Shown: in pieces, positions 45,385 to 54,349 of the stretch
Layout of the letters: every line of letters begins with the position of its first letter
Numbering within the stretch: position 1 is the stretch's first letter
Assembly (NCBI GenBank): GCA_039030335.1
Contig: JBCCEJ010000013.1
Location: 22,116 to 86,115 of the forward strand
DNA: 64,000 nucleotides
Origin: JBCCEJ01 sp039030335
Lineage (GTDB): Bacteria; Pseudomonadota; Gammaproteobacteria; HK1
Direction of reading: 5' to 3'
Translations under genes and position numbers: made by a program
Notes under the pieces: model-generated
What the model was told of the DNA's origin: nothing
Databases searched by the model: none
The model's input: the letters and a program-made list of their open reading frames with translations, nothing else

Positions 45385-46479
45385 ATGAGCACAACCCATC
45401 CAACGACGCCGTCCGAGAGTCCCGGCCCTGCGCCCTACCCGGCCGAGCGCGTACGTCGCGAACCGGTCACGGAATCAGCCACGTGGGACGCCGCCACGCT
45501 CGGCGCCGATCTGTCGTGGCAGCACCGCCTGAGTGAAGCCGAATCGCAGGAACTCGAACAGGCGACCCGTAATGCCATCGACCAGGGCCTCGAGGTCGGC
45601 CGTTTCACGCGCGAAGAGTTCCCCCTGCCCACGCTCGGACCCCGGATTCAGACCCTGGTTGACGAAGTGGAGCGCGGCCGTGGCGTCGCCATGCTGCGCG
45701 GCGTGCCGGTCGACAGATTGGATGACGCGGCGCTACGCACGCTCTACTGGGGCTTCGGTGTGCACGCTGGCAATGTGATCTCGCAAAACTCCAAGGGACA
45801 GCTGTTGGCCGAGGTCAGCGACCGGGGCAATGCGTATAGCAATCGCAACACGCGCGGGTTCTCGACCAACGCGGAACTCGGGCCGCATGTCGATACCTCG
45901 GATATGACAACCCTGCTCTGCGTGCGCACCGCCAAGACCGGCGGCGAGAGCAAGGTGCTCAGTTCCTCGAGGGTGTACAACGCTGTTCTGGACGAACACC
46001 CGGAATACCTGGACGTTCTCTACCGCGGTTTTCATAACGACCTGCGCGGCGAAGGTCCAACCGGCGAAATCGATGAACTCACGCACGCCCCGATCCCGAT
46101 TTACAGCTACTTCGAAGACCGGCTCAGCTGCTCGTTCAACCTGCGCATGATCGAAAATGGTGCTGCCAAGCGCGGCGTCGCGTTTACCGAACTGGAACGC
46201 GCTGCCCTCGATTTCCTGCGCGACGTTACCCTCCGCGACGATCTGCAGTACCACTTCTACATGGAAGCAGGCGACATCCAGATGGTCAGCAATCACAGCG
46301 TGTTCCATGCACGCACGGATTTTGTCGACCATGACGAACCGGAGCGCAGGCGGTGCCTGTTCCGTTTCTGGATCAATATGCGCGACGGCCGCCCACTGGC
46401 GCCCGAGTTCGCCGATCGCTACAACACCGGCCCGCGTGGCGGTGTGGCGGTCGGAGACGGCGCCCGCTACGAATTCTGA
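45385..46479 (+). CDS. TauD/TfdA-family Fe(II)/2-oxoglutarate-dependent dioxygenase
   Basis: 364 residues. LGPHVDTSDMTTLLCVRTAK gives the HxD pair; SNHSVFHARTDFVDHDEPER supplies the distal His, and RRRCLFRFWINMRDG the Arg for 2-oxoglutarate. FNLRMIENGAAKRGV and the proline-rich N-terminus are family-typical. It belongs to the taurine/alpha-ketoglutarate dioxygenase group. It follows the GrdB-like gene and precedes an alpha/beta hydrolase on the same strand. Substrate unknown. Confidence 0.88.
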   Translation: MSTTHPTTPSESPGPAPYPAERVRREPVTESATWDAATLGADLSWQHRLSEAESQELEQATRNAIDQGLEVGRFTREEFPLPTLGPRIQTLVDEVERGRGVAMLRGVPVDRLDDAALRTLYWGFGVHAGNVISQNSKGQLLAEVSDRGNAYSNRNTRGFSTNAELGPHVDTSDMTTLLCVRTAKTGGESKVLSSSRVYNAVLDEHPEYLDVLYRGFHNDLRGEGPTGEIDELTHAPIPIYSYFEDRLSCSFNLRMIENGAAKRGVAFTELERAALDFLRDVTLRDDLQYHFYMEAGDIQMVSNHSVFHARTDFVDHDEPERRRCLFRFWINMRDGRPLAPEFADRYNTGPRGGVAVGDGARYEF

Positions 46480-46505
46480 CGACGGCTCGCCGCGGCTCCA
46501 GGCAC

Positions 46506-47303
46506 GTGAGCGCCCAGAGGGTAAAGACCGGGCGGCTGACGATGGGATGCGAACTCAGCGGCCCGGCTGACGCGCCCGTCGTCTGTCTGAATCATTGTTT
46601 CGGCGCGGACCATCGTTACTGGGACCCGCACCTGCCAGCCTTCGAGCATTTTCGCGTGCTGCGCTTCGACACGCGCGGCCACGGCCTCTCCGACGCGCCG
46701 GCCGGGCCTTACGATCTGTCCATGCTGGCTGCCGACGTCGCATCGCTTTGCGACGCTCTCGGCATCGACAAGGTGCACTACTGCGGCGTGTCGCTCGGTG
46801 GTCAGATCGCCCAGACCTTCGCGCTCGAGCACCCCCACCGCATTCTCTCGCTGACGGTCGTGAATTCGACTTGCGAGTACACCGAAGAGCAGACGCAAAG
46901 CTGGCGGGACCGGGCTGACATCGCCATGACCCAAGGTATGGAAGCGCTGCGCGAACCGCTCATGAAACGCTGGTTTACCGACGATGCCGCGCGCCGCCAG
47001 ATCCCTGGCTACCAGTACATGAACGATGCCATCGGACGCTTCACGCCTCAGAGTTTTGCAGCCGCGTCGCACGCAATGTGCATGCTCGATACCACGAGCA
47101 GGCTGAGCGACATTCGGGTTCCGTCGATGGTCGTTGCGACGCCCGACGATCCGGGCGCGCCGCGCGAGGTCTCCGAAAAGATGGCCAGACTCATCCCGGA
47201 CTGCGAACTGCACTGGCTGGAACCTGCCCAACACCTGTCTTCGCTGGAACATCCGGAGCGTTTCAACACTCTCATGCAGAACTTCCTCGGCAAATTTCAC
47301 TGA
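46506..47303 (+). CDS. Alpha/beta hydrolase, 3-oxoadipate enol-lactonase (PcaD)-like
   Basis: 265 residues from GTG 46506 (ATG 46542 is an alternative). The nucleophile elbow is HYCGVSLGGQIAQTF (Ser in GVSLGG), the acid ATPDDPGAPREV, and the His WLEPAQHLSSLEHPERF. RFDTRGHGLSDAPAGPYDL with LRFDTRGHG is the enol-lactonase signature. These hydrolases open lactones in aromatic degradation. It lies 26 bases after the dioxygenase and 14 before a cytochrome c'. Confidence 0.87.
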   Translation: MSAQRVKTGRLTMGCELSGPADAPVVCLNHCFGADHRYWDPHLPAFEHFRVLRFDTRGHGLSDAPAGPYDLSMLAADVASLCDALGIDKVHYCGVSLGGQIAQTFALEHPHRILSLTVVNSTCEYTEEQTQSWRDRADIAMTQGMEALREPLMKRWFTDDAARRQIPGYQYMNDAIGRFTPQSFAAASHAMCMLDTTSRLSDIRVPSMVVATPDDPGAPREVSEKMARLIPDCELHWLEPAQHLSSLEHPERFNTLMQNFLGKFH

Positions 47304-47317
47304 GGTTGAATTCATTC

Positions 47318-47818
47318 ATGCGCCGCTGGTTGCAAAGCCCCAATACCTTCAGCTGGATGGCTCTGGTTATCGCATCAACGGGCTTGACGCTCGCGCCCGA
47401 AGCGATTGGTCACGGCGGTGCCAAAGGCATCGTGCTCGAACGCCACAAGTCGATGATAAGGCTCGAACGCGCCGGCAACGCACTCTACGCAATGGCTGAA
47501 AGTACGCGGGCACTGAAACGTAAACAACTGGCCCGACACGCGCGCGTCATGCTCAAAGAGTCCAAACGGATGCGCTCACAGTTTCCGGACACGAAACGCA
47601 GCCGCCGCGGGAAAGGCAGTCGGACCAGCGATCGGGTGTGGTCACACCGCGAAGAATTCGATCTGATGACTGACGACCTGATCGAGCTGGCCAAGTCACT
47701 CGGACGTGCCACCGCCGGGGTGACGAAGCCCGATCTGCGCAAACGAATAGCGGAAATCGGACAGTCCTGTGATTCCTGTCACCTGCGTTTCAGGCTGTCG
47801 AAGAAGCTAGCGCACTGA
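47318..47818 (+). CDS. Cytochrome c'-type heme protein
   Basis: 166 residues. A signal-peptide-like N-terminus (MRRWLQSPNTFSWMALVIAS) leads to a helix-rich domain; the heme motif is CDSCH near the C-terminus (Cys151, Cys154, His155), as in cytochrome c' and cytochrome c-556. The segment VLERHKSMIRLERAGNALYA resembles helix A of that family. It would be periplasmic, binding heme c covalently; a role in NO binding or electron transfer is family knowledge. A GAGG lies 13 bases before the ATG. It is at the end of the plus-strand run after the hydrolase gene. Confidence 0.8.
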   Translation: MRRWLQSPNTFSWMALVIASTGLTLAPEAIGHGGAKGIVLERHKSMIRLERAGNALYAMAESTRALKRKQLARHARVMLKESKRMRSQFPDTKRSRRGKGSRTSDRVWSHREEFDLMTDDLIELAKSLGRATAGVTKPDLRKRIAEIGQSCDSCHLRFRLSKKLAH

Positions 47819-47884
47819 GCTGCCGCCCATCATCACGTCAGCGCTGCCGGGTGCGGTCGAAGGTCCTCAATGGGCAGCGATACG

Positions 47885-48454
47885 TTAGGCGAGACCGGCT
47901 ATATGCCGCTTAAACTGAAACGCGTTTTCGGGCAGTGCCAGATCCATGCCGTAAGCGTCTGGGCCAACCGCTTCGACTTTCGCCACGATGACGCTGGTTG
48001 CATCGCGCTCGAACGCTTCGATAACGGCCTCGCCGAACGGTACCGTGTCATCCACCGCCTCGACATTGGCAATCCCGGCACCGCTCGCTACCGCGGCGAG
48101 GTCGGTAATACCTTCCGTGGTGTGCGTATCAAACCCTCCGGTCGACAGCAAACTGCCATTATCGAAGATGATGTGCACGAGATTCGGCGGACGGTAGCGG
48201 GCCAGTGTCGCCAGGCCCCCCATGTTCATCAGCACCGAGCCATCACCGTCGAGCACGACAACCTTCTTGTCCGGCTGATGCATCGCGAGCCCCATGCCGA
48301 TCGAAGAGGCGAGCCCCATGGCATGTTGCAGGTAAAAGAAGTTGTCGCGATGACCGAGGTTGTAGAGCTCCTGTGCACAGGCGCCCATGATCGTGACGAC
48401 GAGCTTGTCTTCGAGCTCCGGGTAGATCATTTCAATGCAGGTGGCGCGTTTCAT
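47885..48454 (-). CDS. comE: Sulfopyruvate/phosphonopyruvate decarboxylase-like, beta (ThDP-binding) subunit
   Basis: 189 residues. The ThDP-binding motif is VVVLDGDGSVLMNMGGLATL (GDGS...N-like), with QHAMGLASSIGMGLAMHQPD before it and PNLVHIIFDNGSLLSTGGFD after it. This is the C-terminal half of ThDP decarboxylases, as a separate subunit (ComE of sulfopyruvate decarboxylase in coenzyme M synthesis; also found in sulfolactate or phosphonate metabolism). It follows the alpha subunit with 7 bases between. Symbol is by resemblance; the true substrate is not proved. Members of one operon to 51568. Confidence 0.85.
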   Translation of the reverse strand: MKRATCIEMIYPELEDKLVVTIMGACAQELYNLGHRDNFFYLQHAMGLASSIGMGLAMHQPDKKVVVLDGDGSVLMNMGGLATLARYRPPNLVHIIFDNGSLLSTGGFDTHTTEGITDLAAVASGAGIANVEAVDDTVPFGEAVIEAFERDATSVIVAKVEAVGPDAYGMDLALPENAFQFKRHIAGLA

Positions 48455-48461
48455 CGGTTGT

Positions 48462-48974
48462 CTAAACCTCTTCCATCAGGTCGCGGGTCAGCAGCAGTGC
48501 CACCGGTGCAAGCGCGCTTTGCGAAAATGTCCAGGCTTCGGCGATCTGCTGACCGACCTTGGCGGGGTCCCGGGCATGCTCGAACGGAATGCTGAGCGCG
48601 CGCAGGATATCTTCCGTCACGATGCCGCCGCGTGTGTGCCACGGATGGGGCTCACCCCAGTGCCCGCGAAACGCGATCAGCATGCAAAGCGGAACGTGAT
48701 AGAGCTGCGCAAGGGATACGATGCCGTTCACCGCGCCAAACAGCCCATGGTTTTGCATCAGCAAAATGTGCGGCTCACCGGCAAAGTAGGCACCGGCCGC
48801 AACGCCGATCGCCTCTTCCTCGCGCGAGACCTGCACGAGCTTCATCTCCGGGTCGCTTTCGGCACGCTGCAACAGCAGCCCGAGCCAGGTTTCCGGCAGT
48901 GCTGAAAGGCTGCGAACGCCGGCTGCCTTGATGCCGTCGTAAACGGCTCTCGAATTGTCGTATGAAACGGTCAT
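48462..48974 (-). CDS. comD: Sulfopyruvate/phosphonopyruvate decarboxylase-like, alpha subunit
   Basis: 170 residues. VQVSREEEAIGVAAGAYFAG holds the catalytic Glu of the ThDP PYR domain, followed by MQNHGLFGAVNGIVSLAQLY and CMLIAFRGHWGEPHPWHTRG, all typical of ComD. It is the partner of the beta subunit just downstream. Sulfopyruvate decarboxylase makes sulfoacetaldehyde; phosphonopyruvate decarboxylase is related. The identity of the oxo acid is uncertain. Confidence 0.85.
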   Translation of the reverse strand: MTVSYDNSRAVYDGIKAAGVRSLSALPETWLGLLLQRAESDPEMKLVQVSREEEAIGVAAGAYFAGEPHILLMQNHGLFGAVNGIVSLAQLYHVPLCMLIAFRGHWGEPHPWHTRGGIVTEDILRALSIPFEHARDPAKVGQQIAEAWTFSQSALAPVALLLTRDLMEEV

Positions 48975-49030
48975 GGGTTCATCTTATGGTTGCTTGCGAC
49001 TCGGCGCTCAGCGCCGCACCTATATCGCTG

Positions 49031-49807
49031 TCAATGCATAGCGAGAAGTTGACCGTAGCCAGCTCGCTGGTCGGTTACTCCCGCCAGCCGAAGGGTATCC
49101 CAGATCATGGCCTGATTGCTCGCGATCACTGGCTTACCCGCCCGATCTTCGATCGCCTGCAAAACGTCCAATGTGCGTAGCGCGCCGCACGAGACGAAGA
49201 TCGCGTCAGCGTCCGGCCGGTCTACCGACAGCGCGAATTCGACGATGAAATCCGGCGTGACACGCACCATATCGCTGTCGCGCTCGAGGTTGAGCCCCTC
49301 GATGGCTGCAACTTCGAAGCCGGCTCGCTCCAGGTAGGCGGCTTCGCGCGCATTGATCTCATCAAGGTACGGTGTTGCCACCGCCAGTGAATGTGCGCCA
49401 ACCGCGCGCAATGCCCGGATCACACCCGTGACCAGAGAGGTGGGCCTGGCACCGGGAGCGCCGCGCTTCAGCTCGGCGAACACGCGGTCCTCGCCTATCA
49501 CGAGGCTGCCGGACGTGCAGGCATAACACACCACATCGAGCGAGCCATCCGGCAGCAGCGTTGCCGCACAGTCGGCCAGCAGCTCAGCCTGCGCGGCCAG
49601 CGTCTGGCTGGTGATCGAATCTGGGATCCAAGCCCGCGCAAAATGCACGCCGACGCCTGGCGGACAGAGTTTCACGACGTCGTCCTGGACGGTCTGCTCG
49701 GTCGCCAGTAGTACAAAGCCGAGTTTCGCGCGCGGATGTCTGCCTTCGTCGTAGCGGATCGCCGTGCGTAACTCCCTCGACACCGGGTGCGAAGGACAGC
49801 CTGACAT
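49031..49807 (-). CDS. Maleate isomerase/arylmalonate decarboxylase-like (Asp/Glu racemase superfamily)
   Basis: 258 residues from ATG 49807, preceded by GAGGAAG. Two Cys motifs characteristic of the family are present: VCYACTSGSLVIGED (Cys97) and FVSCGALRTLDVLQ (Cys207). LGFVLLATEQTVQDDVVKLC lies near the N-terminus. Maleate isomerases and arylmalonate decarboxylases use Cys-based proton transfer on cyclic or dicarboxylate substrates. It is in one minus-strand unit with the OYE reductase upstream and the ThDP decarboxylase downstream, so it probably acts between reduction and decarboxylation. Confidence 0.85.
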   Translation of the reverse strand: MSGCPSHPVSRELRTAIRYDEGRHPRAKLGFVLLATEQTVQDDVVKLCPPGVGVHFARAWIPDSITSQTLAAQAELLADCAATLLPDGSLDVVCYACTSGSLVIGEDRVFAELKRGAPGARPTSLVTGVIRALRAVGAHSLAVATPYLDEINAREAAYLERAGFEVAAIEGLNLERDSDMVRVTPDFIVEFALSVDRPDADAIFVSCGALRTLDVLQAIEDRAGKPVIASNQAMIWDTLRLAGVTDQRAGYGQLLAMH

Positions 49808-49874
49808 CAGTTTGTCTTCCTCAATTGACGGACCCAGAGAGTGAACGCCGGTGCGTTGGAAGATGAATTCAAGG

Positions 49875-51077
49875 TCACAGGCCGAAACTTGCCTTCCACC
49901 GCGCGGCCCGCTCCGCGTCCCGCGCGTCGTAGGTTTCGAGCGCTTCTGGAATATCCATCGAGAACTCCGCTTCGCGATCTTCGCCGAGCGCTGTGAGGCG
50001 CAGGGAATACCAGGCGGTGATGCCGCCCGGCACCACTTTCTCGAAACGCGGAAAGACCGGATCCCGGCTTGCGGCACTCAGCCAAACGTTCGGGAGCTCG
50101 GGCATCAACACCATCGAACGCGCCAGCCCGACGATATCAGCGGCGCCGCTTTCAATCGCATGTATCGCCTGACCGCGCCCCCGGAAACCACCAGTCACCA
50201 TCAAAGGCACCTGCGTCACGTGCCTTGCACGACGCGCGAAGTCGACAAAATACGGACCGCCGCCGGTACTATCCGAACTCGATTTGGCACCGGGAAAATA
50301 GGTGCCGCCGCTGATATCGATCAGATCGACCGAGGTGTCATCGAGTTGCTTCACCACCGCCAGCGCATCGGCCTCGGAAAGGCCACCTTCGAGCTGGTCG
50401 GAAGCGTTGATACGAATGCCGATGGGAAATGCCGGCCCAACGGCCTTGCGCACACGGTCGACGATATCCAAAACGATGCGCGAACGACCCTCTATCGAAC
50501 CACCGTAACCGTCCGTGCGGCGATTGAACAGCGGTGATAAGAACTGGCTCAACAAGAATCCATGTCCGGCATGGATATGCACACCGCTGAATCCGGCATT
50601 GCGCGCGCGACGTGCCGCAGCAGCATAGGCGGCGGGAAGTTCTTCCACCTGCTCAACTGACATACCCCGGCACTGCAGACCCTCGACGTCGAGTGACGAC
50701 GGCCCGAGCGGTGGCCCAATGGGCGCGTAGGACAACGCACCTGCATGCCCGATCTGCGGCCAGAGGTGCGCACCGTCCACTAAAGCCCGCGCGGTCAGTT
50801 CCTCGAACCGTGCCTTGCCGGCATCGTCGCGCAACACGAGATTCCCGGGCTTCTCGGGATACCGGGGGTCGAACTGAACTTCGCCGATCATCGAAACGGC
50901 TGCGCCCCCCTCGGCCCACCTCTCGTAGAGCCGGATCTGCGCGTCCGTCGCATTACCCTCGCCATCGCCCAGAGAATCCGACATCGAAGACTTGGCGATG
51001 CGGTTTTTGAGCACAGCGCCACATGGTAGGCGCAATGGCTTGCCAAGCACGTCTTTGCGTTGAGAATCCGGGTGCAT
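49875..51077 (-). CDS. NADH:flavin oxidoreductase, old yellow enzyme family
   Basis: 400 residues from ATG 51077. The TIM-barrel OYE pattern is clear: LPCGAVLKNRIAKSSMSDSL, LWPQIGHAGALSYAPIG, GVHIHAGHGFLLSQFLSPLF, NRRTDGYGGSIEGRSRIVLD, and VPLMVTGGFRGRGQAIHAIE. OYE-family enzymes bind FMN and reduce activated C=C bonds. Lacks the C-terminal FeS/FAD domains of dienoyl-CoA reductase, so it is the short type. It is upstream of the maleate isomerase-like gene by 67 bases. Confidence 0.9.
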   Translation of the reverse strand: MHPDSQRKDVLGKPLRLPCGAVLKNRIAKSSMSDSLGDGEGNATDAQIRLYERWAEGGAAVSMIGEVQFDPRYPEKPGNLVLRDDAGKARFEELTARALVDGAHLWPQIGHAGALSYAPIGPPLGPSSLDVEGLQCRGMSVEQVEELPAAYAAAARRARNAGFSGVHIHAGHGFLLSQFLSPLFNRRTDGYGGSIEGRSRIVLDIVDRVRKAVGPAFPIGIRINASDQLEGGLSEADALAVVKQLDDTSVDLIDISGGTYFPGAKSSSDSTGGGPYFVDFARRARHVTQVPLMVTGGFRGRGQAIHAIESGAADIVGLARSMVLMPELPNVWLSAASRDPVFPRFEKVVPGGITAWYSLRLTALGEDREAEFSMDIPEALETYDARDAERAARWKASFGL

Positions 51078-51190
51078 TGCCGATCCTACGGTTCGGTGAC
51101 GACATCGCCAGTTTACTGGAGCCCAAGCAGCGTATTCGCCACCAGACACCGCGCCGGGCAGCGACCAGCCTGGTGACCATTCAGACTGAT

Positions 51191-51568
51191 CTACAGCGTA
51201 ATCACATGATCTGGCGGACTACCCGCGAGCGCGCCGTAGAGCTGTGGAAAACAACCTGCCACAACGCCGTCTACCGTATCCTTCGCGGTAACCTCACCCG
51301 TGCCGCACTGGTGGAACTCACCGTCGGCCATGCCGCGTCGCACTGCGCACTGGTCGCAGATCATCAGCAAAATACCCTGTTCCTTGGCAACCTTCGCAAG
51401 GCGCTCGCCCACCGGGTCACCTTTTCTCAGCATGAAGATATTGTCATCGAAGAACATCATGCCGATGACATTCGCGCCGTGCGTACCCTGTTCGAGCTGC
51501 GGCAGGATCATCATGGCGAGCTTGAAGGTACTCGCCATATTGGAAGTGAATACGTAAGCGACGTTCAT
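51191..51568 (-). CDS. DsrE-like protein
   Basis: 125 residues with AGGAG five bases before the ATG. The N-terminal AYVFTSNMASTFKLAMMILP and VIGMMFFDDNIFMLRKGDPV then LAKVAKEQGILLMICDQCAV are of the DsrE/DsrF-like fold, with a CDQC motif at about residues 71-74 and another Cys in HQCGTG. DsrE-like proteins move sulfur as persulfides; some members (for example SaoD-type) are linked to sulfur or selenium metabolism, which I recall but cannot verify here. It is the first gene of the unit with OYE, isomerase and decarboxylase, 113 bases upstream of OYE. Confidence 0.78.
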   Translation of the reverse strand: MNVAYVFTSNMASTFKLAMMILPQLEQGTHGANVIGMMFFDDNIFMLRKGDPVGERLAKVAKEQGILLMICDQCAVRRGMADGEFHQCGTGEVTAKDTVDGVVAGCFPQLYGALAGSPPDHVITL

Positions 51569-51774
51569 GGGGGCTCCTGTTCAAAGGGTGGAAGAAACTG
51601 GATTGAAGTGCATGAATGCGAGATGCCGAGCAACCGGCGTCCGTAGAGCGATGCGCGACTGGAGACCGGGGTGTTGCGCCTGAGTGCGCGGTCGCACCGC
51701 GCGTTGGTACCGTTCATTCGCGAGGCCGCGCGGTGAGCGCGGCGACAGACGTGCGGCGTCGGAGCCCTGACTCG

Positions 51775-51972
51775 TCAAACGCGCCTGCGCGCGCTGAACG
51801 TGGCGCTGATCTTGCCCCATGACCGATCCGCATAGCACCGCAAACGCTGTTCGTAAGACGAGGGTGCTTCGATCACCAGGCTTTGTGCGAGTTGCCGCAC
51901 GAGTTCGCGACGCGCCTCGTGCGGCAGTTCAAGCGCTTCGTTGCGAAGGCGTTCCAATGTGCTATCCGACAC
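51775..51972 (-). CDS. Possible addiction-module antitoxin-like small protein
   Basis: 65 residues from GTG 51972 (longer frame to 52041 exists). STLERLRNEALELPHEARRE and LVRQLAQSLVIEAPSS resemble the N-terminus of addiction-module component proteins. A partner toxin gene is not visible, and the C-terminal part is Arg-rich. The Shine-Dalgarno is weak. Regions 51569-51774 and 51973-52304 hold no gene I can support. Confidence 0.4.
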   Translation of the reverse strand: MSDSTLERLRNEALELPHEARRELVRQLAQSLVIEAPSSYEQRLRCYADRSWGKISATFSARRRV

Positions 51973-52304
51973 TTCTGCTGCACTCGATCGGCCCGTTGGC
52001 CGGGGCACTATGCCGCCAAAGCGACTATATCCGCAACACATCGGCCAAACACCGCTGACGGCAGCGGAGGAGGCGGCATCTTGCGACTAAAACGATGTCC
52101 CCGGCCTGTAATCGGAGCGATGCATCACACCTCAGATTCGCGCGGCTCGGCGCCACTGCAAAAGGCGAAACCCGCAGCCCCGCGCGACTGCATCCGGAAA
52201 CGCAGGCTCCTCTCCGACTGCAGGCGCCCTTGGGATTGGCCGCGTGTTTGAGCACATACGTTCATATAGGCTATGAAATTCGACAATAGCCTCGGGTCGA
52301 CACG

Positions 52305-53231
52305 ATGGCAACCACTGGACTGAACGCGGTCGGACCGTTCTTCGCCATCCTGGCGCTAGGCTTTCTGATGGGCCGATACCGTCTTCTGCCTGAAGGTAGC
52401 AGTGAAGCACTGACGCGGTTCGTCTTCCTGGTTTCTCTTCCAGCACTCGTCATCGTCTCGCTTGCGCGAACGCCTGTTGAACAATTCTTCGACTGGGATT
52501 TCCTGGGCGTCCTCGGCGGCGGCATGCTGATCGTCTACGGTCTGGGATTTGGCGTTGCGCGGCATTTCTTTCCAGGCAGCCTGACGGCGCACGCGCTGCA
52601 TGGACTCGCGGCGATGTTTTCCAGTACTGCGTATATGGGCTTGCCGCTGTTGTTGACCATCTTCGGCGACATCGCCCTGGTACCAGGCATCATCGGGACG
52701 GTTATCACCGGTGCGGTGTTCGCATCGATCGCAATCGTGATAGCGGAGTTCGACCGTGGCGGAGACGGCGAACTGTGGACCTCGCTTCGAGGCATCCTGA
52801 CGAGCCCGCCAATCGTGTCGACAGCGATCGGACTCACGCTGTCATCGAGCGGCCTGGTGTTGCCGGCCGCCGTCACCACAGTGGGCGACCTGCTCGGCGG
52901 CGCGTTCGTGCCCTGCATGCTTTTTGCGGCTGGCCTGTTCCTTGCGACCTGCAGCCTTGCAGGCGCCAAAGCCGAAGTGGGCTGGCTCGTGTTCGTCAAA
53001 CTGGTGATTCACCCGGCGATCACCTGGGTGCTCGCTTTTCAGGTGTTCGTCCTCGACCCGACGCTGGCCGCCATCGCCGTGATTCAGGCGGCTCTGCCAA
53101 TCGGCGTTCCCGTGTTCGTGTTCGCACAGACGTACGGTGTGTTCGTGACCCGTGCGAGCGTGGCTATCGCGTGGTCCACGGGGCTTTCAGTTGCGACCCT
53201 CTCCGCAGTGCTCTACTGGCTGAGCGTCTGA
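52305..53231 (+). CDS. AEC-family transporter (auxin efflux carrier-like)
   Basis: 308 residues with ten hydrophobic helices. The N-terminal half FFAILALGFLMGRYRLLPEG and LVSLPALVIVSLARTPVEQF and the middle SSTAYMGLPLLLTIFGDIAL with the C-terminal VIQAALPIGVPVFVFAQTYG are those of AEC/MdcF-like carriers, which move organic acids or auxin-like compounds. The start ATG is at 52305; no clear site upstream. Convergent with the GyrI-like gene 22 bases downstream. Confidence 0.9.
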   Translation: MATTGLNAVGPFFAILALGFLMGRYRLLPEGSSEALTRFVFLVSLPALVIVSLARTPVEQFFDWDFLGVLGGGMLIVYGLGFGVARHFFPGSLTAHALHGLAAMFSSTAYMGLPLLLTIFGDIALVPGIIGTVITGAVFASIAIVIAEFDRGGDGELWTSLRGILTSPPIVSTAIGLTLSSSGLVLPAAVTTVGDLLGGAFVPCMLFAAGLFLATCSLAGAKAEVGWLVFVKLVIHPAITWVLAFQVFVLDPTLAAIAVIQAALPIGVPVFVFAQTYGVFVTRASVAIAWSTGLSVATLSAVLYWLSV

Positions 53232-53253
53232 GCGGCACGGCGTCCCTACGCGA

Positions 53254-53727
53254 TCAGGCAACCGGCACCCAGACTTCGTAGTTCATCGATTCGGGCGACG
53301 CCGTGTCTTCGTACGGATAGCGCTCGAATACGGCACCATCTCTTTGCCGTTCACCGGACGACGGCAACCATTGCCCAAAGATCTCATCGAAGACCGACGG
53401 AATTTCACTGACCGGTCCGCGTTTGCGAAACACGGCATAGCGCCCGGCCGACAGAGTCACGACACAGGCGCCTTCGGGGAGCGGGTCGGGCGCAGGAATG
53501 ACGTGTCGGCCAGCAGCATAGGAAAACCGCCCGTCTTCGTGCCAACCGTAAGAGATCCCGTAGGCTGCCTGCTCCTCGTCGCCACCGAGTTCCCATTGCC
53601 GCGACCAGAAATCGTTCCAGAGCGCAGGGATCTCGCCGCGCTGGTGCATACCATAATCACGCGACAGCGCCACGACGTGCCGCTCGTGCGCAGTCAGAAA
53701 CTCGGGTTCGGGAATCAATGACATCAT
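53254..53727 (-). CDS. GyrI-like / AraC effector-binding domain protein
   Basis: 157 residues from ATG 53727, which has AGAGG at 5-base spacing. RHVVALSRDYGMHQRGEIPA and LWNDFWSRQW, then ACVVTLSAGRYAVFRKRGPV and EIPSVFDEIFGQWLPSSGER are the GyrI-like fold, which binds hydrophobic or cationic ligands in stand-alone or AraC/MerR-linked form. Here it stands alone. A Trp-rich ligand pocket is implied. The start of an upstream frame (53808) lacks a site. Confidence 0.8.
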   Translation of the reverse strand: MMSLIPEPEFLTAHERHVVALSRDYGMHQRGEIPALWNDFWSRQWELGGDEEQAAYGISYGWHEDGRFSYAAGRHVIPAPDPLPEGACVVTLSAGRYAVFRKRGPVSEIPSVFDEIFGQWLPSSGERQRDGAVFERYPYEDTASPESMNYEVWVPVA

Positions 53728-53884
53728 CTCGTCCTCTTGAGAGCCACGATGCCATTGTACGGTGCGGATATGACAGAAGCGCCGCACTTCGGCGAGATCG
53801 AAAGGCAATACGCATCCAGATCGGCAAACCTGTCAGCCACGTTCGATCTCGACAATCAGCGCCCGGCCTGCACCGCGCGCGGGT

Positions 53885-54349
53885 TCATGCCGGATTGAGC
53901 TTGCCCAGCTTCGGTGCCGGAGGCCGAACGAGGAAGTAGTGAATCTCATTTTCAGCGCGAATCTCGAACCCATGGCGCGCATAGAGCGTGCCGACCGGAT
54001 TCCATTTCAGATACTCGAGTCTGGTTTCGAGTTGGCGCTCGTCTGCCAGACTGAGTGCGTAGCGCAGAACATGGGTGCCGACGCCCTGATTGCGGTAGGT
54101 ACCCAGAATGTAGAATTCCCCGAACTGCACGTGGCTCGCCGTGATATCGATAGCAACCGTGCCAATGCGGTCATTTTCGCCCTCGATTACGTACCACCGC
54201 TTTTCCTCCCACCGGCGGCGATGATGGTCGCGCTGAAACGCATCATCCCATCCCCACCGCTTGCGGATATGCGGGCCCATTGCATCGCACTTGGCATCGA
54301 ACGCAAATTCGAAATCGCCTTCGTGCGCAACACGTAAATGAACTTCCAT
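53885..54349 (-). CDS. GNAT-family N-acetyltransferase
   Basis: 154 residues from ATG 54349. VHLRVAHEGDFEFAFDAKCD opens the fold, and the acetyl-CoA motif is GTYRNQGVGTHVLRYALSLA with YLKWNPVGTLYARHGFEIRA. The acceptor is unknown. It is followed by the GyrI-like gene and preceded by the hypothetical at 54532. Confidence 0.87.
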   Translation of the reverse strand: MEVHLRVAHEGDFEFAFDAKCDAMGPHIRKRWGWDDAFQRDHHRRRWEEKRWYVIEGENDRIGTVAIDITASHVQFGEFYILGTYRNQGVGTHVLRYALSLADERQLETRLEYLKWNPVGTLYARHGFEIRAENEIHYFLVRPPAPKLGKLNPA

